DNA of 64,000 nt from Pectobacterium aroidearum (GTDB lineage Bacteria; Pseudomonadota; Gammaproteobacteria; Enterobacterales; Enterobacteriaceae), in NCBI RefSeq assembly GCF_041228105.1, contig NZ_CP166097.1:2790001-2854000 (forward strand). The letters are read 5' to 3'. The notes beneath the pieces were generated by a model. That model saw only the letters and a list, made by a program, of their open reading frames with translations, did not search any database and was not told where the DNA came from. A program made the translations under genes and the position numbers. Below are positions 37,901 through 44,095 of this stretch, piece after piece (position 1 is the first letter of the stretch; each line of letters opens with the position of its first letter).

Positions 37901-38114
37901 CGACGTTAAAATCCTGATACTGGTTATGGGAAATTCCCGCACCGTTTGGCGTGGCGATATTGATGACCGGGACGCCGTTACCGGCCTGATCCAGCGCGGT
38001 GTTGCCCGTCGCGACCTGCACGCCCGCCGCCATGGCCGGCAGCAGCGGCTGAAACGCAATCAGGTGGATCAGCGTGTACGCCAGCAGGCGCTGTGTGGTT
38101 TTTACTGGTTTCAT
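22986..38114 (-). CDS. cdiA: Giant CdiA/haemagglutinin exoprotein with barnase-type toxin
   Basis: 5042 residues. Order: signal peptide (to about 30, PLLPAMAAG); TPS secretion domain with the NPNGIT motif (about 137); FHA-1 beta-helix repeats (about 290-2980); an AT-rich unique segment (about 3000-3181) where a receptor-binding domain is expected; a Thr/Pro/Ala-rich stretch and YP-like region (NPLAEYPLPTGNNGLL); FHA-2 (about 3650-4500); pre-toxin region; VENN at 4786-4789. The C-terminal 97 residues are a barnase homologue: LPPNYVNKAQARANGW, GGDIF, WQEADI, LLYSNDG, TTDHYETAT. Barnase Glu73, Arg87 and His102 correspond to Glu4998, Arg5016 and His5031, so the RNase should be active. Delivery is doubtful because cdiB upstream is broken, unless another TpsB exports it. 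Confidence 0.95.
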   Translation of the reverse strand: MKPVKTTQRLLAYTLIHLIAFQPLLPAMAAGVQVATGNTALDQAGNGVPVINIATPNGAGISHNQYQDFNVDKPGLILNNGTAQLNPTQLGGLIQNNPNLKGKAADAIINEVVSTNRSTLAGYLEVGGKQASVIVANPNGITCDGCGFINTPQVTLTTGKPQMDAQGNLQQIDVKRGDITLTGQGLDASKSDYLSLIARTAQINAGLNANDTQIVLGANQVDATGKVTAQAADSGVKVALDTGALGGMYTNRIKLVSSDKGVGVNVGNLSARSGDITLSANGKLSLGDTMAQGNIQADADALALRGKQQAGDALTLNAKQDITLQDATLRAGQDIALSSGGGLKAQNSVISAGVDAQGTVKPANQLSLNGDAVTLEAAQLAAGKVTVNAGQSLQQDAASGIKAESVLDIRGDAVSLAGSAGAEDVRLAAKTLTGAGSAQLQAKNNATVRVTQQGDWQGNLTAGNVLTVDGGRLVQRGTLAGKTLTLTLDALDNQGDIAARQGLTFSGGDMTNRGTLAAAERLTVNAQRLDNTGLLSARHDLRLELQTVLNNQGNILTDNQLFLLADTITNGGTLQAATLTAQANQFTNQGEVTANTLDLTSQTTENHGTINARQMLALHGGSLVNRGTLSAGEKLALTLGDTLDNRGLMQAGNTLQVTADRLSNDGTLTAPDLQLHTGTLANQGALQADNALQLEATRALTQSAAGTLLAGTNLTVNAGQAETDGTIQAQQFLLNAERWLNTGKTSLTGDGQVTATHLDNRGSLLTAGNWTIHSDVVSQAGALQGHALTLQASTLTNSGQAQARGAVNLTVADTFTNSGDWLSGETLRLQAAKTENRGTLQALTLTAEGSSFDNRGTVSGITNLSLFLNGNLSSQGTLLSEGDSTTTAKRFDNQGTLQAKNVALQVDELDNAGTIFGMSSLALTAASGLTNRQAGKLLSQGAAVLTAAEVVNAGDWQAKALTLTANNLTNDGQIQGDDALSLTLPTTGGTGTLINRGTLTTGGDATLFARLMENPGTLSSRGHATLMGMSLMNDGRLVAATGLSLYGDYQGRGLLNTAGTLTLEGDTLVNGGHWESRALSLQGKHFTNQGTVLGNDVTITANRLTNLGGVVGTDSLGIVLSGGLDNGGELRSDNLSVAAAAVNNRGDMQGINTLQLNTTGLLDNTGVISGSQSVAVTAGDVRQGGTLEGKRVTLDAASLTNQGKMLGVDALTLAITGNVTNRGNLLTQGNATVTAQSMDNRGLLQAGNLTLEADDVTNAGQLLGIQALSVTAQGGLTNQQRGKLLTQGAALLQAAQAENHGEWLADTLTLQTERFANTGRVQTDRELSVTVAPVSAVSQRSFLPMALSLAADIQQLNASSSPQGRGAGDGVLDNRGTLVSGGDLQLQATQITNQGSLSGNGTATLTGNTIQNDGAVVALTSLSLTGDYQGLGTLQTDGRLDWSGTTLTNRGRWQANAIQLQGLTLENQGTLLGQRTDITADTLFNGGEIAGVNALQLTLAERLTNQGELYGATLGLSATDLFNQGELSGDDLHLTLQETVHNSGLISGSQRVQLEADQVEQSGSLESRQLQVQANALDNQGTMLGVDELTLAINTTARNSGKWLSQGDSTLTARQLENTGQWQAKTLTLTADDVQNAGQLLGLSSLTMTAKNRLTNTKTGTLLTQGQAVLNAAEASNDGEWQADSLTLEAQTLNNRGHIQSDTSLTVTLENGDVDNQGTLWSKRADIAARTLTNAGEITGVNGLQLTLDDALTNQGALSSYQLIAQADRLDNRGKINGLDQLGITVNQNLNNTGTLYGAAVTLNANDLTNDGTLTGIDSLSLGLNGTLNNTRDISSTALTLNANDVVNHGTMTGVNGLTFLLGNHLDNQGTLNSQALAIAARDVTNGGRLNGTRSLQLTLDGTLTNTGDLISPHIGITAQNVLNHGQMLGADDLQLDLCNALENQGLISVSNTLGVIAKNLVQQGTLEARALTVDAQTLDNHGKMLGVDALTLAIVGTARNQGKWLSQGSSTLTAGQVDNQGQWQAGDITLQATDLTNRGQIFGLNALSLTTTNDLGNQQGGTLLSQGLAVLGAANVTNDGDWQADHLKLDAQQLTNRGRIQGDSGLTVTLDSNNPASLLTNQGTLISGGDTQLSASLLDNQGTVSGVGKIDVQSATIRNAGNVIADGALSLNGDYQGAGLLHTADTLTLRGNQLHNSGRWESRALALNGGTFSNTGTVIGERGITLELRDGLTVGSAGQLLTNGTLQVQAGNVSNDGLWQGNTLELSANGLTNGGSLLGQDGLRLDLLDTYQGNAQSRLLSDGEAVITADRLNQSGEIAAGTLSLTTGTLDNSGRVLGSNGLTVTNRDELLNRAGGELLTNGAGRLDSGTLSNAGTLQANDLQLRADEIDNQGRIQGTDALRLLDVLRYVGDKSSQLLSNGVATLHATRVDNAGLWQAGTLTLNGDMFSNSGTVAGLNGLSLNGDTLNNQGELFSQGAVTVTGKTLENGGTLTGVGGFTLNLTGRVDNLATGRLLSGGTGEVTTGVLRNQGLWQSDALQLTARDLEQQGNLLGVQRGTLQLSGAYQGAQGSQLVSGGDLSLTAHDITNRGQIQGSTLTLGADALTNHGTLRGNSALDATVSRQFTNASQSRLSSDGTLNVQAATLANQGDIKAATTTLTGNTVTNGGTVQGTTALQLDATDRIVNQQGGQLLSDGTTTLNAAAVDNLGWLQGRGLAVNTAQLTQQGSLMAQDKLTLSIPRWVNNGLVQAGELEIIADELDNHGTLLGLTQLALQTQRLINRQGAKLYSAQDLRLKTQELQQDGQLVALGNLSADITGPLTFTQSMAAGKQLTLNVAGDLDQRGTLQGQSVQLTSTGTLTNQGNILAGGGESRLSAKDIVQLEAGSVQAGGNLTLVSENTLNNKGLIGTTGDLLVQAGGVLHNSSMLYAGGNMRLLSDSLTNVFGTILAGNNLWVQRDAQGNASTSLLNSSGTIETQSGDITINTGTLTNQREGLVVTESELTDESVPDWAGKTTANIPIEWLKPEDYGVLGGKECSSHGDKGYETCSTYGVYAPYKNAYIQKIGLSNKKIEVITNGGISTISSGRNILMNLDNVSNDASNILARNNLSLSGYEINNKSYREGTVTEYLTYQYINAINDYPNNLPSKNVSSNILDKANRFRYIQYKLIGIPTYEKTVGESYNALIQAGGTITADFKQDISNTTLQPGSGGFMPASTKPVLDAITMLSPLQQQTTRQLVSQDSSFNAGAVDVTKAGGGQATLAGNAAGVTATGKAVALTPQSGTALQAGVQADNITATITTPTTTGPLTLNTGDTVVLTPSTSGHVSNPDAVTLSSTGPRPDTGSSLTPVSVDNTATGITVAGTVGTPATLATPGPVAVETLKPTVSADSLPGGATPAVKPPLSAADLLSAIGNGLQNLSTNPLAEYPLPTGNNGLLVVDPNADSRYLIHTNPKLEQLGQVDNALFSDLQTLLGQQPSTVVPVETRSQWTQTDRVLGSSYLLDKLNLDADHDYRFLGDAEFDTRYISQAVLKQSGQRHLNGTGSDLAQMQMLLDNAAAAQKGMNLQLGVSLTPEQVANLSQSLVWWENIEVNGQTVLAPKLYLAQADKNNLQGSAIVANRVELNAGGSVTNSGTLRAVEVLAIASGDRIDNHEGGLIKSDGGLNLVALNNITNSGSRMEGNTLQLASINGDIINRTESRTFQTAQPTASHSGTGSLVFTELGKTAEIVAGNSLTLSAGKDIRNVAATLNAGQDMALNAKGNVAMEALTLTNNRVDIGWGSSNTALNTAVQGSTVTAGGALKAVAGQDIQIAASALSGGTALSLAAGNDIRLTAQDTLKETLYQGGSTAQHRTQEVANAQLLSGGELSLVAGRDVLSEAASLNAKGTATLAAGRDLNLLSETEETYRGNWWNRHADWQQNITQQSTELTTGQGLNLQAGRDINLQAAQGVASGAVTAQAGNNINLLSATETQHTFFEETQVKKKRFSKTVTHTLQETLQTNEKGSLLSGDSVTLAANQDINLQGSSVVGDKQVTLLANNDVNTAASVENYQNYEEHSKKKSGLFSGGGIGFTIGSTSTSQKLRDQAATQSQSISTLGSTTDSVTVKAGNDVSISGTDMVAGKDILLQGNNVTLDPGYDTRKQQQEFEQKSAGLTVALSGVVGSALNSAVQSIQAAKSESDGRLALLQGMKAGLAGYQAYQGSQSELNNKGEASFVGVSISLGAQNSRSSQTSEQKQSFGSTLNAAGDIGIESRTGDITVAGSQLKAGGDVLMNAAQDIHLLSARNSEDIRGKNSSSGGNIGVSLGLSNGSAGLSIFANVNAAKGRETGTGNTWSETTVDAGNHVTLKSERDTRLTGAQVSGGRIDVDAGRNLLLQSQQDSDRYDSSQVSGSAGGSFTWGGGGGSGYISLSKDRMHSNYDSVQQQTGLFAGKDGFGIKTGEHTQLDAAVIASTASAEKNRLETGTLGWSGLNNKAEFKVEHSGAGFSASPSLNGSMLSTLAMNVPSALMALGSSGNASSTTYAAVSDGTLLLRDTAKQVQDIATLSRDVEHANNALSPIFNKEKEQKRLKQAQLIGEIGAQVMDIVRTEGELKAQKAAEAKGDATVERPKDGDPVAMWEDYKKALTESPTYKAEMQKYGTGSDFQRAAQAATAAIQALAGGDIQKAIASGASPYLAQLVKDVTLPKDESKITASDIATNAMAHAVVGAVVAQLSGQDAAAGAIGASSGELAARAIMAAQYPGKTANDLTEAEKQSVSALSTLAAGLVSGLASNSTASAASGAQSGRNAVENNALGADAGTALGFWLGKSDECGVICKAEIAKGIAEGNLVVSAGVAGVAGGAMIVGATPEIVVAAKAALEGCKAAPTICLNNAGLQVAEAVTPGGVGAAGAIGVGRTVAEATVAKAEAVATNAARNANNAASYAGLKMDLKTTEAANEIVDSLRRTGQLPPNYVNKAQARANGWKPGKALNNTNPDSQLGGDIFENSNNLLPSAPGRMWQEADIGLKNTMSRSNQPGTRLLYSNDGLLYITTDHYETATSIGKWK
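23748..24542 (-). repeat. 795-bp direct repeat, cdiA copy (pre-toxin region to VENN)
   Basis: Encodes the segment from LLLRDTAKQ to VENN in cdiA. The same 795 bases recur at 21756-22550, and shortened copies lie at 19715-20275 and 18967-19043. This is the segment at which CDI toxins are exchanged in other enterobacteria. Confidence 0.88.
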
Positions 38115-38164
38115 CCCTGATCCCCGGTCTTAACGATTAACAACGAAACATTAACAACGAATAA

Positions 38165-38621
38165 TTAAAACGACAGCCCAACGCGGTAATACACCACGGC
38201 GCTATCCGGTTTTTATTAGTGAAATTAACAATGGCATAGCCAGGTTGGTAATATAGTCCCATTTGATATATTTATTGCTGGCGTCATAAATCAGCTGATT
38301 AATGTTATTAACATTAATACAACGGTTAATATCATTTTTATTTAACCTGTTTTTATCTCTTTCACCCAACAGCGAGCTATTGTGATAATGAATTGCCTGA
38401 GTGGACAAGCCATTCCCAGCATTGCTTCCGCCAGTGGGATTCACCGTCGTTTGTGGCTGATTTAATTGCAATAAGGCATCGCGCTGCTGCCGGGATTGAT
38501 CGACCATCTCAACCTGAAACCGCTGAATGTCATTTCGGTCTGCCAGATTAAGCGACGCGGAGAATACGGTATAAGAAAATAGCGCAGGCATGATAGCAAT
38601 CAGCCTGAAAAAACCACGCAT
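38165..38621 (-). pseudogene. cdiB: cdiB transporter remnant with internal deletion
   Basis: CdiB is the outer-membrane two-partner secretion channel for CdiA. From the ATG at 38621 (AGGGATG upstream) it reads MRGFFRLIAIMPALFSYTVF, a signal peptide, then RFQVEMVDQSRQQRDALLQL and a first POTRA piece (RCINVNNINQLIYDASNKYI). The homology ends after WDYIT and the frame stops at 38202. In another frame the next codons read KPDSAVVYYRVGLSF and a stop at 38165, exactly the last beta strand with terminal Phe of TpsB proteins. Most of the 550-residue protein, including nearly all of the barrel, has been deleted. Confidence 0.85.
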
Positions 38622-38886
38622 GGTTTCATCCCTGATAATAATAATTTTTTTTGGCATAGTAGAGCCGTTAATTACCAAGCTCAATATGTCAGGTAATATA
38701 TAATTTTATGACAATCGATTTGCGTTAAGTTGAGATAAAATCTCCCCTTAACCAATAATTTCAGGTTTGTTACACATCGTCATACAATACTGCCTATTTC
38801 ATGACCTCCTCTTATCACCTCACCGTCTGGATACGCTTAGAAACAAGAGATCAACAGCGAAACCCTATTCTGTTCAGGCGTAAAAA

Positions 38887-38914
38887 ATCCGGAATCAGAA
38901 AACTGATTCCGGAT
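38887..38914 (-). terminator. Terminator of yoaE
   Basis: 12-bp perfect stem ATCCGGAATCAG / CTGATTCCGGAT with loop AAAA, followed on the minus strand by TTTTTTA. It lies about 60 bases after the yoaE stop and marks the island boundary. Confidence 0.92.
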
Positions 38915-38973
38915 TGTCTCTTATTGGCAGGAACGTTCAAATATTCTTAAACGTTCAACTTACGCGGAGCGCA

Positions 38974-40530
38974 TTACGCCTCTTCAGCGTCGTCCTCATC
39001 CACAATGCGTTCCACACGAACCAGTTCAATGCGGTATTCGGAAACCTCAATGATATGGAAGCGCAAGTTGTACAACTCAATGATGGCACCGACTTTCGGG
39101 AACTCATCACTGTGCGCTAACAGCATACCAGCCAGTGAAGCATAATCTTCCTTCGGATCAACCAGATCGCTGCTATCCACTACCTGTTGCAGAGCGTGTA
39201 GATCCGTTCCACCTTTTACCAGCCAGCCTTCGCCGTCAGGGATGATATCCAACGTTTCGTCTTCATCCGGGAACTCACCCGCAATCGCTTCCAGCACGTC
39301 CAGCGGCGTTACCAACCCTTGTACCACGCCAAATTCGTTGGCGATGATGACCAGACTGCCTTTCGCACGGCGCAGAACGGGCAGCAGGTTTATCACATCC
39401 AGCGTTTCGGGTACGACAATTGGCGGATTCGCTGCGGCAAAGCTTTCCACATCGGTCTGTGTTTCCAGCGCCACCAGCAGATCTTTAGCACGGACGACGC
39501 CGATAAGTTCATCCAGAGAGCCGCGGCATATTGGGAACAGGCTGTGAGGTGTATCCAGCAATTGCATACGGATCTGCTCGACAGAACTTTCACTATCCAC
39601 CCAGGAAATTTCCGTACGTGGCGTCATCACACTGCGCAGCGAGCGCGACGCCAATGTCAGCACGCCGCTGATCATATTGCGCTCTTCCTCAGCGAATTCC
39701 TCTGTCGTGAGTTTCTTCTGCGGTTCATCCGCATCCAGATCATCCGTGTTTTTCCGTGAGCCCATCAGGCGCAGAATGGCCTCTGCGGTACGCTCACGCA
39801 AAGGACGGTGCGACTGATGCTTCATAAAGTTATGACGGGCAATCTGGTTAAACAGCTCGATCAGGATAGAGAAGCCAATCGCGGCATACAGGTAGCCTTT
39901 CGGAATGTGGAAGCCAAGACCTTCCGCCATCAGGCTCAGACCAATCATCAGCAAGAAGCTGAGACACAGAACAACCACGGTTGGATGCTCGTTGACGAAT
40001 CGGGTCAGTGGCTTAGAAGCAATCAGCATGACGCCCATCGCAATGATCACCGCCGTCATCATCACGCCCAGGTGATCTACCATTCCCACTGCAGTAATCA
40101 CGGCGTCCAGCGAGAACACGGCATCCAGCACGACGATCTGCGCCACCACGGCCCAGAAACTGGCGTGAGCGCGATTGCCGTTACCATCGTGCGTTTTGTT
40201 CTCTAACCGTTCATGCAACTCCATCGTGGCTTTGAACAAGAGAAACATACCGCCGAACAGTAAAATCAGGTCACGACCTGAGAAGCTGAAATCGCCAAGG
40301 CTAAACAATGGACGCGTCAGGGTGACCATCCAGGAAATCAAAGACAACAGACCCAGACGCATTAACAACGCCAGGCTTAAACCGATAATGCGGGCTTTAT
40401 CTCGCTGCTTGGGGGGTAATTTATCCGCCAAAATAGCGATAAATACCAAATTGTCGATACCCAGAACAATTTCAAGTACCACCAGCGTCAATAGGCCTGC
40501 CCAGATTGAAGGATCTAGCAAAAATTCCAT
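38974..40530 (-). CDS. yoaE: TerC family membrane protein with CBS and CorC domains
   Basis: 518 residues. The N-terminal TerC domain has seven to eight hydrophobic helices; acidic motifs [13 protein letters not shown] and [18 protein letters not shown] are the metal-site signature of the family. A CBS pair follows (about 300-430, [11 protein letters not shown] and [12 protein letters not shown]), then a CorC/HlyC transporter-associated domain (about 440-515). TerC relatives export manganese or help metallate exoenzymes; the substrate here is not proven. GGAG lies 7 bases before the ATG. The acidic C-terminus (VDEDDAEEA) is family-typical. Confidence 0.93.
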   Translation of the reverse strand: MEFLLDPSIWAGLLTLVVLEIVLGIDNLVFIAILADKLPPKQRDKARIIGLSLALLMRLGLLSLISWMVTLTRPLFSLGDFSFSGRDLILLFGGMFLLFKATMELHERLENKTHDGNGNRAHASFWAVVAQIVVLDAVFSLDAVITAVGMVDHLGVMMTAVIIAMGVMLIASKPLTRFVNEHPTVVVLCLSFLLMIGLSLMAEGLGFHIPKGYLYAAIGFSILIELFNQIARHNFMKHQSHRPLRERTAEAILRLMGSRKNTDDLDADEPQKKLTTEEFAEEERNMISGVLTLASRSLRSVMTPRTEISWVDSESSVEQIRMQLLDTPHSLFPICRGSLDELIGVVRAKDLLVALETQTDVESFAAANPPIVVPETLDVINLLPVLRRAKGSLVIIANEFGVVQGLVTPLDVLEAIAGEFPDEDETLDIIPDGEGWLVKGGTDLHALQQVVDSSDLVDPKEDYASLAGMLLAHSDEFPKVGAIIELYNLRFHIIEVSEYRIELVRVERIVDEDDAEEA

Positions 40531-41097
40531 GTCAGACTCCAGAAAATGAACGAGCAGATGACATCAATGCATGAGCCGCATTGAATGGTAATAAAAAGAG
40601 TTGATGTGAATCAGAGAGATTCTGAGTGTGGTCTGAGTGACCAGCTGAGTACAGAAAACCGCCAGCATTAGCGGGAAAACAGAGAACGTTTTGTCGGTGA
40701 CAGTCCATGGGAAGGGCTGATGCCCGGTGCTCCTAAGCAATTTAAGGGACGTTTACTCTAACAGGTTGTTACCAATTTTCACAAAGAATTTCTTAGACCT
40801 GCTTCGCATTGATAACGCGTTCTAATTTTCCTATTTTGCCCCCTTTTAGGCGCACACCTAACTGGTCAGCATTAGAGCATCATCACACTATTTATTTTTT
40901 CGATAAGTAAAATAAATCTGTCAGTCACGATTTCTCGCCTGACAACCTGGAGGAACACAGTGAATGTCATGAATCCACGGTAAAATTTTTTCTTGCAGCC
41001 ATACTAATACCGCGACGGTTAACATTCAGTAGCTCAGCGTTAACCCTGTTTCCTGACACATTGACTCTTTTTGATCGTGAACGTGAGGAGGTAGCAA
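40531..41097. promoter_or_regulatory. Divergent yoaE/manX regulatory region
   Basis: 567 non-coding bases between divergent genes. On the yoaE side (minus strand) the leader contains CCGC-TAATGCTG-GCGG followed by TTTTCTG (about 40658-40672), a weak terminator-like hairpin, and a GGGCATCAGCCC hairpin near 40715. On the manX side a 7-codon frame with a good ribosome binding site (GTG at 40960, stop at 40983) lies 115 bases before manX. TTTTGATCGTGAACGTGA at 41069-41086 resembles a CRP half-site region, but that is weak. Confidence 0.4.
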
Positions 41098-42066
41098 GTG
41101 AGTATTGCCATAATGTTATGCACTCACGGCGCCACTGCGGGACCGCTGTTAAAGACAGCAGAAATGATCCTTGGCGAGCAAAGTAACGTCGCCTGGATCG
41201 ATTTCGTTCCTGGAGAAAACGCCGAAACCTTGATAGAAAAATATCAGGAAAAACTCACGCAGTTGGACACATCGCAAGGCGTGCTGTTTCTCGTTGATAC
41301 CTGGGGCGGCAGCCCGTTTAACGCCGCCAGTCGCCTCGTCACCGATAAAGAAAACCATGATGTTATCGCTGGCGTGAATATCCCCATGTTGGCAGAAACC
41401 TTTATGGCTCGGGATGATGATCCTTCCTTTTCCGCTCTGGTTTCTATCGCTCTTGAAGCTGGTAGAGATGGCGTAAAAGCGCTGAAGCATCAGGAAAAAC
41501 CCAAGGCAACGCCCCCTTCCCCTCCACCACCTCCAAAAGCCAACGCCGTTCCCACACCAGCAGGATCCGGTGAACACATGAAGATAGGACTGGCGCGTAT
41601 CGATGACCGTCTGATTCATGGTCAGGTCGCCACCCGATGGACGAAAGAAACCAATGTTTCGCGCATTATTGTCGTCAGCGATGAAGTCGCCGCCGATCAC
41701 GTGCGTAAAACGTTGTTGACTCAGGTTGCGCCACCGGGCGTTACCGCTCACGTGGTGGATGTGGCAAAAGCCGTTCGTGTTTATGACAACCCCAAATATG
41801 CCGCCGATCGCGTGATGTTACTGTTCACCAATCCGACGGATGTATTAACGCTGATCGAAAATGGCGTAAAAATCACTTCGGTCAATATTGGCGGAATGGC
41901 ATTCAAACAGGGAAAAACGCAGGTCAATAACGCTGTTTCTATCGATGAGAAGGATATCGCTGCATTCCGAGAATTAGATAAACGCGGAATTGAATTGGAG
42001 GTTCGAAAAGTCTCAACCGATACCCGGCTTAAAATGATGGATTTAATTAACAAAATGCCGCGCTGA
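41098..42066 (+). CDS. manX: Mannose PTS EIIAB component
   Basis: 322 residues, cytoplasmic phosphotransfer protein of the mannose/glucose/glucosamine PTS. IIA domain (about 1-130): phosphorylated His10 lies in MLCTHGATAG. A proline-rich linker follows (PSPPPPPKANAVPTP, about 140-155), then the IIB domain from MKIGLARIDDRLIHGQVATRW, whose His is the second phosphorylation site. The start is GTG with an excellent GAGGAGGT. The C-terminal TRLKMMDLINKMPR matches E. coli. It is the first gene of manXYZ. Confidence 0.96.
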   Translation: MSIAIMLCTHGATAGPLLKTAEMILGEQSNVAWIDFVPGENAETLIEKYQEKLTQLDTSQGVLFLVDTWGGSPFNAASRLVTDKENHDVIAGVNIPMLAETFMARDDDPSFSALVSIALEAGRDGVKALKHQEKPKATPPSPPPPPKANAVPTPAGSGEHMKIGLARIDDRLIHGQVATRWTKETNVSRIIVVSDEVAADHVRKTLLTQVAPPGVTAHVVDVAKAVRVYDNPKYAADRVMLLFTNPTDVLTLIENGVKITSVNIGGMAFKQGKTQVNNAVSIDEKDIAAFRELDKRGIELEVRKVSTDTRLKMMDLINKMPR

Positions 42067-42243
42067 TACCTATCGCAATGCGAATGTGATTAACGCGAAT
42101 GTCACCATCAATAATAGCTTTATAGCCCTGGCGATTTTCAAGATAGGTATTTATGTCGATATTGCAACGCTTTATGTCGATATAGAAAAACAATGGGGAT
42201 GGCGATTTATTTTTACTCAGACACATTTTATAGGAGAAGTACG

Positions 42244-43041
42244 ATGGAGATTACCACACTTCAAATTGTGCTGATATTTCTCGTCGCGTGTGTTTCGGGG
42301 ATGGGTTCAATTCTTGATGAATTCCAGTTCCACCGTCCACTCGTCGCCTGTACGCTGATTGGCGCAGTATTAGGTGATTTAAAAACCGGGATCATTATTG
42401 GCGGTACGCTGGAAATGATCGCATTAGGCTGGATGAACATCGGTGCGGCCGTCGCACCGGATGCGGCCCTGGCCTCGATTATTTCAACCATTCTGGTTAT
42501 TGCCGGCGGTCAGGGGATCGGCGCCGGGATTGCGCTGGCGATTCCGCTCGCCGCAGCCGGACAAGTATTAACCATCATTGTTCGTACCATCACAGTCGCG
42601 TTCCAACATGCGGCTGATAGCGCGGCAGAGCGAGGTAATCTGACAGCCATCAGTTGGATTCACGTCTCCGCACTGCTGCTACAAGCGATGCGCATCGCGA
42701 TCCCTGCGGTCATTGTCGCGGTTTCCGTCGGCACCGATGCCGTCCACGCCATGCTGAATTCCATCCCGGAAGTGGTTACCAACGGTCTGAATATCGCCGG
42801 TGGCATGATTGTCGTCGTCGGTTACGCGATGGTCATCAACATGATGCGTGCAGGCTACCTGATGCCTTTCTTCTATCTTGGCTTCGTTACCGCTGCGTTC
42901 ACCGAGTTCAATCTGGTGGCGCTGGGCGTAATCGGTATTGTGATGGCGGTGCTGTATATCCAGCTCAGCCCGAAATATAACAAGGTTCAAGGCCAGCCGG
43001 TTTCATCAGGCAATAACGACCTTGATAACGAACTGGATTAA
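42244..43041 (+). CDS. manY: Mannose PTS EIIC component
   Basis: 265-residue inner-membrane protein forming the sugar channel with ManZ. It starts MEITTLQIVLIFLVACVSGM with GGAG 7 bases upstream; the frame opens 17 codons earlier without support. It has multiple hydrophobic helices and the family signature GTLEMIALGWMNIGAAVAPDAALAS. It lies 177 bases after manX, an unusually long gap containing a 13-base direct repeat, and 14 bases before manZ. Confidence 0.96.
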   Translation: MEITTLQIVLIFLVACVSGMGSILDEFQFHRPLVACTLIGAVLGDLKTGIIIGGTLEMIALGWMNIGAAVAPDAALASIISTILVIAGGQGIGAGIALAIPLAAAGQVLTIIVRTITVAFQHAADSAAERGNLTAISWIHVSALLLQAMRIAIPAVIVAVSVGTDAVHAMLNSIPEVVTNGLNIAGGMIVVVGYAMVINMMRAGYLMPFFYLGFVTAAFTEFNLVALGVIGIVMAVLYIQLSPKYNKVQGQPVSSGNNDLDNELD

Positions 43042-43055
43042 CAGGAGTGAGAAAA

Positions 43056-43898
43056 ATGGTCGAAAACACGAATGTCAAAAAACTCACTGACAGCGACATC
43101 CGCGCGGTGTTTATTCGTTCCAACCTGTTTCAAGGCTCCTGGAACTTTGAACGTATGCAGGCACTCGGCTTCTGTTTTTCCATGGTGCCGGTAATTCGCC
43201 GTCTTTATCCTGAAAATTCGGAAGAGCGTAAACAGGCGATCAAGCGCCATCTGGAGTTCTTCAATACACAGCCCTTTGTTGCAGCTCCGGTACTCGGCGT
43301 AACGATGGCGATGGAAGAGCAACGCGCGAATGGCGCTCCCATTGATGACGCGGCAATAAACGGCCTGAAAGTCGGGCTGATGGGGCCACTGGCTGGCGTC
43401 GGCGACCCGATATTCTGGGGCACAGCCCGTCCGGTATTCGCTGCGCTGGGTGCGGGGATTGCCATGAGCGGCAGCCTGTTGGGGCCTGTCCTCTTCTTCG
43501 TCCTGTTCAATTTGGTTCGCCTGCTGGTGCGCTACTATGGCGTTGCTTACGGCTACCGTAAAGGAATTGATATCGTTAGCGATATGGGCGGCGGCTTCCT
43601 GCAAAAAATGACCGAAGCGGCCTCTATTCTCGGTCTATTCGTCATGGGGGCGTTGGTCAATAAATGGACCCACGTCAACATTCCGATGGTGGTGTCGACG
43701 GTGACGAACCAGAACGGTGAAACCACGGTGACAACCGTTCAATCCATCCTTGATCAGCTTATGCCTGGGCTCGTTCCCCTATTGCTGACGTTCGGCTGTA
43801 TGTGGCTGTTACGGCGCAAAGTGAACGCACTGTGGCTGATTATGGGCTTCTTCGCCATTGGTATCTTCGGATACTGGATCGGTCTGCTCGGCGTGTAA
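43056..43898 (+). CDS. manZ: Mannose PTS EIID component
   Basis: 280-residue inner-membrane partner of ManY; the pair is also a receptor for phage lambda DNA and some bacteriocins in E. coli. It starts MVENTNVKKLTDSDIRAVFI (AGGAG 8 bases before this ATG; a GTG three codons earlier overlaps the ribosome binding site). It shows LFQGSWNFERMQALGFCFSM and VGLMGPLAGVGDPIFWGT of the family, then C-terminal membrane helices. A terminator follows at 43904. Confidence 0.96.
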   Translation: MVENTNVKKLTDSDIRAVFIRSNLFQGSWNFERMQALGFCFSMVPVIRRLYPENSEERKQAIKRHLEFFNTQPFVAAPVLGVTMAMEEQRANGAPIDDAAINGLKVGLMGPLAGVGDPIFWGTARPVFAALGAGIAMSGSLLGPVLFFVLFNLVRLLVRYYGVAYGYRKGIDIVSDMGGGFLQKMTEAASILGLFVMGALVNKWTHVNIPMVVSTVTNQNGETTVTTVQSILDQLMPGLVPLLLTFGCMWLLRRKVNALWLIMGFFAIGIFGYWIGLLGV

Positions 43899-43903
43899 TA
43901 TTC

Positions 43904-43937
43904 AATGGCCGGGCGCCAATACGTCCGGCCATTTTTT
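43904..43937 (+). terminator. Terminator of manXYZ
   Basis: 9-bp stem AATGGCCGG / CCGGCCATT with a 12-base loop, followed by TTTTTA, 6 bases after the manZ stop. Confidence 0.9.
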
Positions 43938-44095
43938 ATGATGAACATCCTTGTCCGCCCCCCTGCGTGCCGTCGCAAGCAACGTTGAAAAATGTTCCCT
44001 GCGCTTTTTATTATCGGGATGTTTAACGGATATGGATGTTTAACGGATATGAATGCTTAGCGAATACAGATACATAACAGGCAAGGGTAATACGA

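Noticed and set aside
17401..38700. The accessory island as a prophage or integrative element
   Set aside because: No integrase, transposase, tRNA attachment site or flanking direct repeat was visible; both borders are ordinary terminators.
42086..42274. 62-codon frame between manX and manY
   Set aside because: It has no ribosome binding site, overlaps the manY start and reads through the direct repeats; more likely a spacer.
43965..43990. Possible further repeat fragment (GTCGCAAGCAACGTTGAAAA)
   Set aside because: It resembles the interior of the 2734 element (CTGCAAGCAGCGTTCAAA), but the match is too short and interrupted to claim.
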